DNA from: Deltaproteobacteria bacterium | Lineage (GTDB): Bacteria; Desulfobacterota; DSM-4660; Desulfatiglandales; HGW-15 | Assembly (NCBI GenBank): GCA_019308525.1 | Contig: JAFDIC010000244.1 | Coordinates: forward strand, 1-7,711 | Reading direction: 5' to 3' | DNA: 7,711 nucleotides | Shown here: in pieces, positions 1 through 6,665 of the stretch | Layout: the number at the start of each line of letters is the position of its first letter | How positions within the stretch are numbered: position 1 is the stretch's first letter | Position numbers and translations under genes: made by a program | The notes under the pieces: model-generated | The model's database searches: none | What the model saw: the letters and a program-made list of their open reading frames with translations, nothing else | Told to the model about the DNA's origin: nothing

Positions 1-1
1 C

Positions 2-67
2 TTCAGGGACGCAAAGGCAAAACGCAAGCAACTCGTGGAAGAATGGCGTAGGATCACCGGTAGATAG
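2..67 (+). CDS. C-terminal tail of a probable ABC solute-binding protein (partial)
   Basis: The window opens inside a gene. Reading from base 2 gives 21 codons, ending in EEWRRITGR and a TAG stop at 65-67. The tail is short, very basic and amphipathic. It resembles the last helix of periplasmic Fe(III)-type binding proteins (COG1840/FbpA class), which often end in a 'EEW..I' pattern. Its position directly upstream of a fused FbpB-type permease and an FbpC-type ATPase supports this, because the usual order in such operons is binding protein, permease, ATPase. The assignment rests mainly on context, since 21 residues cannot identify a family. The start and all ligand-binding residues lie outside the window. 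Confidence 0.55.
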   Translation, partial: FRDAKAKRKQLVEEWRRITGR

Positions 68-76
68 GCCCTTTTT

Positions 77-128
77 CTCCGGGGGGGCCCGGTTCGCCAC
101 GTGGCCCGGGGCTCCCGAGACATTTTTT
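77..128 (+). terminator. G+C-rich hairpin plus T-run between binding-protein and permease genes
   Basis: An imperfect stem can be drawn here. Bases 77-79 (CTC) pair with 117-119 (GAG), 83-87 (GGGGG) pair with 112-116 (CTCCC, one G-T pair), and 88-92 (CCCGG) pair with 106-110 (CCGGG). The loop is 13 bases, with small bulges at 80-82 and 111. Six T residues follow at 123-128, starting three bases after the stem. This is the layout of an intrinsic terminator or partial attenuator. A leaky hairpin between a binding-protein gene and its membrane components is a common way to make the binding protein in excess. The pairing was drawn by eye and alternative pairings exist (for example 85-89 with 103-107). 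Confidence 0.35.
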
Positions 129-146
129 CAGCTCCCGGGAGGCAAC

Positions 147-1859
147 ATGGACCTTCCTTTGATTCAAAGAAGAAACTTGAATCTCCCTGTCCTGCTGATG
201 CTGACAGCGGGAGCGGTAGCCGCCTTCCTGGTCATCTACCCCATGCTCAACTTGATTCTTGGGAGCCTCCGCACGGCGATGCCGGGAGAGCCCGGCAGTT
301 TTACCCTCAAGAACTACATAGACGCTTTCACGTCCCATAAGATCATTCCCACCATAATCAACACATTCTTGATCATGATCGGCACAACGCTCGTCAGTTG
401 TCCCGTAGGGATTCTGCTGGTCTGGATAACGACCAGGACCGACACGCCGTTTCGGAGGCAGTTAGAGGTATTGAACATTCTCCCGTTTCTCCTATCCCCC
501 TATGTTGCCGGCATAGCCTGGAGCCTTTTGCTCTCCCCCCGGATTGGGGTCCTCAACAAGTTCTTGATGAGCCTCTTCCACCTGGAGGATGCCCCCTTTG
601 ACATATTCACTATCTCAGGGGTGATCTGGGTGCTGACCCTGTACTATACTCCCTACATGTACCTCTTCATACTGGGATCTTTCAAGGCCATGGACCCAAG
701 CATGGAGGAATCCGCACGAATATGCGGCTCCAGTCTCTTCAAGACCACCCTCAAGATCACCATTCCCCTTGCAGCGCCCGCCATCATCTCGGGCTGTATC
801 ATTGTTTTTGTCCACTGCGCTGGGCAATTCGGCGTACCAGCACATCTCATCATGCCCAAGGGCCAGTATGTCCTGACGACCACCATCATGCGTTTCACCC
901 AGGTCTACCCGCAGCAGTATAATGCCGCCGCCGCTGTGTCCATGTTGCTCCTGGTCATCTCGGCCGTGGGAATTTTCATGCAGCGGAGGTACATAAAGGG
1001 CAGAGAGTACACCACGGTTACGGGGAAGGCCTTCAGGCCCCGGCTGATTCTCCTGGGAAGATGGAAATACGCAACGCTCTCTTTCAATATCCTCTACCTC
1101 ATCATGAGCATCGTGTTCCCTTACGGCACCCTTCTCGTTGTATCCTTTCTCAGTTACTGGTCGGGGGATATCTCCACCGAGATGCTGACAATGGAAAACT
1201 ATCGCGTGGTTCTTTTTGAAGACGAGGCCATCGTGAGGGCCATAAAAAACAGCATATTCGTTTCCACCGTCGGTGCGTTTCTCTGTCTTGTGATGACTAT
1301 GCTTGTGGCATACCTGGTAAACAGGACCAAGGTCAGGGGCAGGGGCTTTTTTGATTACATTACCATGTTGCCCGTTGGAATCCCTGGAATGGTCGTGGCA
1401 GTGGGACTCCTGTGGGCCTGGATCCGGTCCCCCATTCCGGTATACGGGACCATATGGATCATCATGATCGCCTTTATCACGCGATACATACCCTACGGCA
1501 TGAGGGCCTTTTCAAACTCCCTGCTCCAGCTAGGCCCTGAGCTTGAAGAATCGGCCCGGATATGCGGGTCTTCCTGGTTCAAGACCTTTATGAAGATCCT
1601 GATACCCCTTCTTAAACCCGGGTTCATGGCCGGCTGGGTCCTTCTTTTCATCCTGTTCATGCGCGAGCTGTCCACAGCCATAGTGCTCTGGTATTCCGGC
1701 AATGAAGTCATATCCGTACAACTCTTTCAACTGGTAAGGGATGGCGAGTTCACCGCCGTTGCGGCCCTGAGCATCATCCAGGCCCTCCTGATACTGGCGG
1801 GCATCATGCTCTTCCGGCTGATAGTGAAGGAGGAGTTTTCCGAGAGGCTCAGGAGGTAG
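147..1859 (+). CDS. Fused two-domain ABC importer permease (FbpB/ThiP class, Fe(III)-type)
   Basis: This is a 570-residue inner-membrane protein with many hydrophobic segments, about twelve by eye, arranged as two homologous halves. Each half carries the cytoplasmic EAA loop that docks on the ATPase. The first begins near residue 187 (EESARICGSSLFKTTLKI) and the second near residue 467 (EESARICGSSWFKTFMKI), each followed by an I-P-L segment. Two fused permease domains in one chain of 500-600 residues is the hallmark of the FbpB/ThiP group (COG1178), which imports ferric iron, thiamine and related ligands. The ATG at 147 was chosen because GGGAGG lies at 137-142, four bases upstream, and the basic N-terminus leads straight into the first membrane segment. 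An ATPase gene follows 34 bases downstream, so the two are likely co-transcribed. The substrate cannot be read from the permease; ferric iron is the default annotation, with thiamine, polyamine or phosphonate ligands as alternatives. No frame breaks were seen. Confidence 0.88.
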   Translation: MDLPLIQRRNLNLPVLLMLTAGAVAAFLVIYPMLNLILGSLRTAMPGEPGSFTLKNYIDAFTSHKIIPTIINTFLIMIGTTLVSCPVGILLVWITTRTDTPFRRQLEVLNILPFLLSPYVAGIAWSLLLSPRIGVLNKFLMSLFHLEDAPFDIFTISGVIWVLTLYYTPYMYLFILGSFKAMDPSMEESARICGSSLFKTTLKITIPLAAPAIISGCIIVFVHCAGQFGVPAHLIMPKGQYVLTTTIMRFTQVYPQQYNAAAAVSMLLLVISAVGIFMQRRYIKGREYTTVTGKAFRPRLILLGRWKYATLSFNILYLIMSIVFPYGTLLVVSFLSYWSGDISTEMLTMENYRVVLFEDEAIVRAIKNSIFVSTVGAFLCLVMTMLVAYLVNRTKVRGRGFFDYITMLPVGIPGMVVAVGLLWAWIRSPIPVYGTIWIIMIAFITRYIPYGMRAFSNSLLQLGPELEESARICGSSWFKTFMKILIPLLKPGFMAGWVLLFILFMRELSTAIVLWYSGNEVISVQLFQLVRDGEFTAVAALSIIQALLILAGIMLFRLIVKEEFSERLRR

Positions 1860-1893
1860 GGGAATTGAAAAAGTTAACCGGAGGAAAATATCC

Positions 1894-2991
1894 ATGGCCT
1901 TTTTGAGGGTGCTGGACCTTGTCAAGAGATTCGATTCCGTGGTTGCAGTGGACAGGGTGAGCTTTGAAATAGAAAAGGGTGAATTCCTGACCCTGCTGGG
2001 TCCCAGCGGCTGCGGGAAAACCACGACATTGCGTTGTATTGCCGGCCTGGAAACAGTTGAAAACGGTGAAATCTACATCGGTGACAGGCTGATGGTCTCG
2101 GCCAAAAAGAACATATTCGTCGAGCCCCACCAGCGTGGCCTGGGAATGGTTTTCCAATCCTACGCCATTTGGCCCCATTTGACGGTATTCGACAATGTGG
2201 CCTATCCCCTCAAGGAAAGAAAGCTCCCCAAGAAGGAGATAAGAGACAAGGTGGGTCGGATCCTTGAAATGGTGAGACTTTCGGGGCTCGAGGATCGCCC
2301 TGCCACAAAACTCTCCGGCGGCCAGCAGCAGAGGGTGGCACTGGCACGGGCGCTGGTCTATGACCCCGAGGTACTGCTCTTTGACGAGCCTCTTTCTAAC
2401 CTGGATGCAAAGCTCCGCATAGAGATGCGTAACGAGATCCGCAAACTCCAGCAGGATCTTCATATCACCTCCCTCTATGTCACCCATGACCAGGAAGAGG
2501 CGTTTGCTCTTTCTGACAGGATCATCGTCATGAACCAGGGTAGAATAGAGCAAATCGGTGACCCCTTCACCCTGTACTTTAACCCTCAGACCCAGTTCGT
2601 GGCGGAGTTCATCGGGCAGACCAACTTCATAGAGGGTGTCATAGAATCCTCGGATGAAAAGAGTGTAAGGGTAAGGGCCCTCGGCACCTTGATAAATGCC
2701 AACAACGGAGAAAAGTTCAACAAGGGAGACGAGGTGATTCTCTCCATCCGCCCGGAGTACATGAAGGTAAATCCCCGGGAAGAATTTGAGAACGAGCTTG
2801 AGGGAACCGTTGAACAGAGGCAGTACGTGGGATCATCATGCAGGTACATTTTACGTGTGGGAGGCAAGGGCATAATAGTGGACACCCACGGCATCACCAG
2901 GGCTGACCTGAAGGCCCTGCCCGATGAAGGAGATAAGGTCAAACTGGGTTTTCGTGCCGAGGATTGCGATCTTTTCAAGGCCAGGGAATAA
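1894..2991 (+). CDS. ABC importer ATP-binding protein (FbpC/PotA/UgpC class)
   Basis: This 365-residue cytoplasmic ATPase should power the permease just upstream. All nucleotide-binding motifs are present: Walker A GPSGCGKTT (residues 36-44), Q-loop VFQSY (86-90, Gln88), signature LSGGQQQR (140-147), Walker B VLLFDEP (160-166), D-loop SNLD (168-171) and switch His198 in VTHD. After about residue 235 comes a C-terminal region of about 130 residues, rich in beta-type sequence and containing ILSIRPEYMKV. This matches the TOBE/regulatory domain of the PotA/FbpC/UgpC/MalK group (COG3842/3839). The length matches the family (about 350-370). The ATG at 1894 follows GGAGG at 1880-1884 with nine-base spacing. 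The Q-loop neighbourhood reads YAIWPH rather than the common YALFPH, a variant seen in several members of this group. Substrate comes from the partner proteins and is not determined here. Confidence 0.92.
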   Translation: MAFLRVLDLVKRFDSVVAVDRVSFEIEKGEFLTLLGPSGCGKTTTLRCIAGLETVENGEIYIGDRLMVSAKKNIFVEPHQRGLGMVFQSYAIWPHLTVFDNVAYPLKERKLPKKEIRDKVGRILEMVRLSGLEDRPATKLSGGQQQRVALARALVYDPEVLLFDEPLSNLDAKLRIEMRNEIRKLQQDLHITSLYVTHDQEEAFALSDRIIVMNQGRIEQIGDPFTLYFNPQTQFVAEFIGQTNFIEGVIESSDEKSVRVRALGTLINANNGEKFNKGDEVILSIRPEYMKVNPREEFENELEGTVEQRQYVGSSCRYILRVGGKGIIVDTHGITRADLKALPDEGDKVKLGFRAEDCDLFKARE

Positions 2992-3021
2992 GCTGGACTC
3001 ATGGTTTGACCCCTGGCCTTG
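2976..3021 (+). repeat. Perfect 11-bp inverted repeat spanning the ATPase stop codon
   Basis: CAAGGCCAGGG at 2976-2986 is exactly complementary to CCCTGGCCTTG at 3011-3021, with a 24-base loop that contains the TAA stop (2989-2991). The left arm encodes the last residues of the ATPase. The G+C-rich stem would form in the mRNA at the 3' end of the first importer locus. No T-run follows the right arm, so it is not a canonical intrinsic terminator. It may act as a 3' end-stabilising hairpin, a rho-assisted stop or a bidirectional barrier. The repeat is seen directly; its function is inferred. Confidence 0.5.
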
Positions 3022-3124
3022 CACAGGCATCGAAAGGGGGTGGTGGAAATGCTCAGGCATCATATATGTCAATGAATGGGGGTTTGCATTCAGCTAACCT
3101 GCTCCGCGAGAAAGGAGGGATACT

Positions 3125-4691
3125 ATGTGCGGCAACAAAATCAGCCAAAAGTCGATCATGAGCGGTGTCACGGTGCTCGCGGTCCTGTTTTGTCTCTTCA
3201 GCTTCCATATATCTCAAACCTCAGCCATCGAGCCCGAGGGTGAACTGAGGATTGCCGTTTCGGCCATGGAAAATGAATCTCTTGACCCGGCCAATGGTTC
3301 CGGGGCCAACAATCTCTGGAACCAGTTGATCTACGATCAATTCATCGGCATGAATGAGCGCGCCAAGATCGACCTGAGCCGGGGAGTATGCCGTGCTTAT
3401 GAGCAAAGCACGGACGGTCTGACCTGGACTTTCCATCTGCGCAAGGGGATCAAGTTTCATAACGGCGACGAACTTACCGCCGAAGATGTAAAGTTTTGCT
3501 GGGAACGGGCCCAAGAGCCATGGGCGGAAGGTGGTCGACCGAATTGAGGCTCCTGACCCCTATACGGTGGTTGTTCGTTTGAAAAAGCCCTACCTGTTTC
3601 TGTGGTCCATCTTGTCCGCAAATTATCCCATCGGTTATATCTACCCGAAAATATATGTCCAGGAGAAGGGAGACGAGTATTTCCGCCGGAACCCTGTCGG
3701 CACAGGACCTTACAGGCTGCTGAAACATGAACAGGGAGTCGGCATGGAATTCGAGGCCGTGCCAGGCGAGCACTGGCGCTGGGGAGTGCCGAGGTACAAG
3801 AAAATTGTCTTCAGAATTGTCCCGGAGGCCAAGACCCGCATGGCCTTGCTGCGGACGGGAGAAGTGGACATCGCTCCCCTGGCAAGAGATTGGGCCACAC
3901 AGTTCAAGAAAGAGGGCCGGGAGGTAGTAATGTTGCCCTCGCAGGCATCGGTGTTCGTCGGCTACCACAGCCAGTGGCGCTCCGATAATCCATTGTCCAA
4001 GAAAAAGGTCCGTGAAGCCCTGGATCTGGCCATCAACCGCCAGGAGATCATCGACTATGTCCTGGCAGGCTTTGCCGTTCAGACCGGCATTCCGGCCCCG
4101 TGGGCACAGATATCTGCGTACATGGAGCCGAATATGGTTAAGCCATACCCTTACGATCCCTCTCGGGCCAAAGCCCTGCTCAAGGAAGCAGGCTATCCCA
4201 ACGGGTTTGACATCAAGATGGTGTCCTGGCCCAAGCAAGGGATGGCCGAGGGTCCCAAGATCATCGAGGCCATTGCCGGGTACTGGAGTGCGATTGGAAT
4301 CAGGCCCAAGATTGTGCCTATCGATTACGGGACATGGCGCAAGCAGTGGGTCGAGAACCCTGACCAGGGTTGTGTAGTGGGCTGGTACTGGGTTGGTTCT
4401 CGAGTATGGCCCATGTCCATTGTGCGGGCACTCTGGGCATCTGATGGAAAGCTTACCTATAGCAAAGATCCCAGGATAGACCAAATGATAAAAGATGTGG
4501 CCACGGCCTCGAACGAGAGGGTCCTGAAGGAATCCCTGTGGAAATTGGCGTTCTACATGCACAATGAGCATGTTAACGGAACCCTGTTTGAATCAGGCGT
4601 ACCCTTCGGGGTTTCAAAAAAGGCTTCCGGCTGGTTCCCTGGGCTCCTGCCCTATGCGTGGAACTTTCAGCAATTGTTTGCAACCAAGTAG
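3125..4691 (+). pseudogene. Dipeptide/oligopeptide/nickel-class solute-binding protein (SBP_bac_5), frame-disrupted
   Basis: The first part (3125-3547) starts with a signal peptide: Lys5 and Lys9, then a hydrophobic core at about residues 15-29, and likely cleavage after TSA (residues 32-34). No lipobox is seen, so the product should be free in the periplasm. The mature part opens with GELRIAVSAMENESLDPAN and runs to HLRKGIKFHNGDELTAEDVKF, the classic N-terminal signature of family 5 binding proteins (SBP_bac_5, DppA/OppA). Frame 2 then ends at a TGA (3545-3547). Frame 3 continues the same protein from about residue IEAPDPYTVVVRLKKPY, through GTGPYRL and VREALDLAINRQEIIDYV, to the TAG at 4689-4691. 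Together the parts span about 520 codons, near the usual family length. The start is firm: AAAGGAGGG at 3111-3119 lies five bases before the ATG. The downstream part could only start internally (GTG at 3531) and would lack a signal peptide, so as written the gene should not give a working receptor. Ligand (peptide, nickel, glutathione or other) cannot be assigned. Confidence 0.85.
3503..3540 (+). other. Frame-switch site in the binding-protein gene
   Basis: Frame 2 reads DVKFCWERAQEPWAEGG and then stops, while frame 3 reads SHGRKVVDRIEAPDPYTV. The change from frame 2 to frame 3 must fall between about 3503 and 3540. Wherever it is placed, about 11 residues separate WER from IEAPDPYTV. Related binding proteins, as I recall them, usually have nearer 19 there. 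This favours a deletion of 3n+2 bases, perhaps 23-26, over a single inserted base. There is no long homopolymer at the site and no obvious slippery heptamer plus pseudoknot. Confidence 0.65.
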
Positions 4692-4693
4692 AA

Positions 4694-4720
4694 ATGCATC
4701 CCGGCAAAGGCGTGATGCAT
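4694..4720 (+). repeat. 7-bp inverted repeat after the binding-protein gene
   Basis: ATGCATC (4694-4700) and GATGCAT (4714-4720) are perfect complements around a 13-base loop, starting two bases after the binding-protein stop. It could form a small hairpin in the 82-base gap before the permease gene. No T-run follows, so it does not look like an intrinsic terminator. A stem this short could also occur by chance. The rest of the gap (4721-4773) shows no promoter or Shine-Dalgarno sequence that I would defend. Confidence 0.3.
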
Positions 4721-4773
4721 CGATTGTGATAGAGAGAAACGCGAGTGTTTTGAATTGAATACGAGCCAGCCAT

Positions 4774-5697
4774 ATGCAGCGGTATATAGTCCTTAGAATT
4801 GCCCAGGGAATCCTGACCGTTTGGGTCGTGGTCTCCGTAGTGTTTCTACTGGGGCGTGTTACAGGAGACCCCGTGGAGCTGATGCTGGCCATGGAAGCGA
4901 CCGAGGAGCAGCGCATCCAGGTCCGCAAGAGTCTGGGACTGGACAAGCCTCTTATCGTGCAATACGGAATCTATATGGCCAGCCTGGCACGCTTTGACCT
5001 CGGTGAATCACTGCTTTCCAAGGTAAAGGTAAGGGATCTACTGGCCAAGCGGTTGGCAAAATCCCTCAAGCTTGCCGCCTTCTCAATGATCGTCACCCTG
5101 ATATTCGCCTTTCCTCTGGGCGTGATAGCGGCGGTCAGGAGAGGTTCCGGGCTTGATATGTTTGCGCGGCTCGTGGCCGTGCTTGGGCAGAGTCTGCCCC
5201 ATTTCTGGGTCGGTCTCATACTCATGGAGATTTTTGCGGTCAGATTGAGATGGCTCCCCGTGGGCGGATCCGAGGGGCTTAGATCTTACCTCTTACCCGG
5301 CTTCACCATGGGGTGGTTCATAACCGCTGGAATCATGCGTCTCATACGCTCCAGCATGCTGGAAGTTCTTGGTAGTGACTACATTCTGTTTGCCAGGGTG
5401 AAGGGCGTCTCTCGGTCCGGCGTCATATGGAAACATGCCTTGCGCAACGCCCTTCTCCCGGTGGTTACCTTCAGCGGAATGTACTTTGCTCTCCTGATCG
5501 GGGGGGCTGTTGTCATAGAAACCGTCTTTGCCTGGCCGGGAATAGGCCGACTGGCCTATTTGGCCGTCATGGACCGGGATTTTACCATAATCCAGGGAGT
5601 GGTGATAGTGATAGCGGGCATTGTTGCCGCAGTAAATCTTGTTGTGGACATTGTGTACTATTGGATTGACCCGCGAATCCGGTTGAACAAGGCCTAG
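4774..5697 (+). CDS. Peptide/nickel-class ABC transporter permease (DppB/OppB-like)
   Basis: This intact 307-residue inner-membrane protein has the length and landmarks of the DppB/NikB family (COG0601). The N-terminus MQRYIVLRIAQ leads into the first membrane segment. GDPVELML and SLGLDKPLIVQYG follow in the first periplasmic region, then FDLGESL. The central permease domain begins at about residue 90. The EAA-type loop that docks on the ATPases is at about residues 202-229 (DYILFARVKG then LRNALLP). The family's C-terminal signature AWPGIGRLAYLAVMDRDF precedes the last membrane segment and the short tail YWIDPRIRLNKA. It should pair with the DppC-like permease downstream to form the translocation channel. 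The ATG at 4774 fits the family N-terminus, but no good Shine-Dalgarno sequence precedes it (only GAG at 4763-4765), so translation may be weak. The gap to the binding-protein gene is 82 bases. Confidence 0.93.
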   Translation: MQRYIVLRIAQGILTVWVVVSVVFLLGRVTGDPVELMLAMEATEEQRIQVRKSLGLDKPLIVQYGIYMASLARFDLGESLLSKVKVRDLLAKRLAKSLKLAAFSMIVTLIFAFPLGVIAAVRRGSGLDMFARLVAVLGQSLPHFWVGLILMEIFAVRLRWLPVGGSEGLRSYLLPGFTMGWFITAGIMRLIRSSMLEVLGSDYILFARVKGVSRSGVIWKHALRNALLPVVTFSGMYFALLIGGAVVIETVFAWPGIGRLAYLAVMDRDFTIIQGVVIVIAGIVAAVNLVVDIVYYWIDPRIRLNKA

Positions 5698-5723
5698 TTG
5701 TGATACATCCATTTCCTCCCGGC

Positions 5724-5766
5724 CAGGGATTGTCCGGATTCACGTGATGCTGAGTTCACGTCCCTG
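5724..5766 (+). repeat. Nested short inverted repeats between the two permease genes
   Basis: The 112-base gap between the dppB-like and dppC-like genes contains CAGGG (5724-5728) complementary to CCCTG (5762-5766). Inside it, ACGTGA (5742-5747) is complementary to TCACGT (5756-5761). The 8-base palindrome TCACGTGA lies at 5740-5747, and TTCACGT occurs twice (5739-5745 and 5755-5761). The set could form one stem with a large one-sided bulge, or the palindrome and repeat could be a protein-binding site. The elements are short and function is unproven. Confidence 0.25.
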
Positions 5767-5809
5767 CTCAAACAGCTCTGGTCGGGGAAAAAGGAGATTC
5801 AGATCTTAG

Positions 5810-6605
5810 ATGCGTCTGTTGCGTGACATCAGGTTTGTATTACCGGCGGCCATAGCCATTGCTGTCATATTTGTTGCAGTGGCCGCTCCCTGGTTGGCCC
5901 CTCAGGGCTACTACCAAATGTCGCTGCCCCACAAGCTGCGTCCGCCCTTTTGGCAGGAGGGAGGCAGCCTCCAATATCCCCTGGGGACCGACAGCCTGGG
6001 GAGAGATATCCTGAGCCGGATTATCGGGGGGACCAGGATCTCTTTGGTCGCATCCGGGCTCTCAATACTTATTGGCGCAGCATTGGGCGTGTCCATAGGG
6101 GTCATCGCAGCTTATCGAGGGGGACTTGTGGATGCACTCCTTATGAGGGTCTGCGATGGCTTTCTCTCGTTTCCCATGATACTCCTGGCCTTGATCCTGG
6201 CAATCGCCAGTGGTATGGGCACGATATGCCCGGGTCATTCGCAGTGAGACCCTCAGTCTCAAGGAGAGGGATTTTGTGGCTTACGCCCGCATGGTCAGGT
6301 GTTCAGAAATCAGGATCCTGGTGCGCCACCTGTTGCCGAATCTCATGGGCACCATCCTGGTCCTGGCAACGCTTCAGATCGGCTGGGCCATTGTTGCTGA
6401 AGCATCACTTTCATTTATCGGTGCGGGTATTCCCCCTCCGCAGCCCTCGTGGGGTGCAATGGTTGCAACCGGCCGGGAATACATCGGCATGGCATGGTGG
6501 TTGACCTTTTTCCCGGGTACGGCGATCGCAATTACAGTCCTGGCCTTTAATTTCCTGGGGGACTGGCTGAGGGATCACTTGGATCCCAAGCTAAGGGACC
6601 TTTAG
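5810..6605 (+). pseudogene. Peptide/nickel-class ABC transporter permease (DppC/OppC-like), frame-disrupted
   Basis: The first part (5810-6247) has the DppC-family start: a hydrophobic first segment at about residues 10-29, then LGTDSLGRDILSRIIGGTRISL (about residues 58-79), a strong DppC/NikC signature, and two further membrane segments up to [15 protein letters not shown]. Frame 2 then stops at TGA (6245-6247). The same protein resumes in frame 3 with [22 protein letters not shown], which contains the EAA loop that contacts the ATPases. It continues through [22 protein letters not shown] and [13 protein letters not shown] to the C-terminus [10 protein letters not shown] (TAG at 6603-6605). 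A stop codon lies directly before the ATG, so 5810 is the first possible start; AAGGAG at 5791-5796 is 13 bases upstream, slightly far. The two parts span about 265 codons, short of the usual 280-300, and the shortfall falls in a membrane segment. As written, neither fragment should make a working channel subunit. Sequencing or assembly error cannot be excluded. Confidence 0.85.
6205..6230 (+). other. Frame-switch site with apparent loss of part of a membrane segment in the DppC-like gene
   Basis: Frame 2 reads [13 protein letters not shown] and frame 3 reads [12 protein letters not shown]; the change falls between about 6205 and 6225. In DppC relatives the equivalent region reads, in pattern, LLAIALVA-LGPS, then roughly 12 residues of membrane helix, then W-x-x-YAR-x-x-R. 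Here those intervening residues are absent. The simplest reading is a deletion of about 35-41 bases (3n+2). The bases at the junction, TGGTATGGGCACG (6211-6223), encode plausible sequence in both frames: GMGT before and VWAR after. This is what recombination between two copies of such a short direct repeat would leave. Confidence 0.65.
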
Positions 6606-6665
6606 AAACCCTGCCCTTTGAATGGGAGGTTCTACGCCGAAAAGAAACGACGAAAACCAACATAT

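Noticed and set aside
1849..2553. Minus-strand open frame opposite the FbpC-type ATPase
   Set aside because: It is fully covered by the well-supported ATPase gene and has no recognisable motif or ribosome site.
2992..3124. Promoter for the peptide importer in the gap before the binding-protein gene
   Set aside because: A promoter is likely somewhere here, but I could not find a convincing -35/-10 pair or operator, only the strong ribosome site at 3111-3119.
3503..3547. Programmed ribosomal frameshift in the binding-protein gene
   Set aside because: There is no evident slippery sequence or downstream pseudoknot. The product would still be short at the junction, and recoding is not known to me for this family. 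A deletion or sequence error is simpler.
3474..4571. Long minus-strand open frame (365 codons) opposite the binding-protein gene
   Set aside because: It overlaps clear SBP_bac_5 coding sequence on the plus strand. Its translation is rich in Gly, Pro, His and Arg with no recognisable domain, so it is a shadow frame.
3531..4691. Second part of the binding-protein gene as an independent gene starting at GTG 3531
   Set aside because: It lacks a signal peptide, the first lobe and a ribosome site. It continues the upstream gene's protein family exactly, so it is treated as the other half of one disrupted gene.
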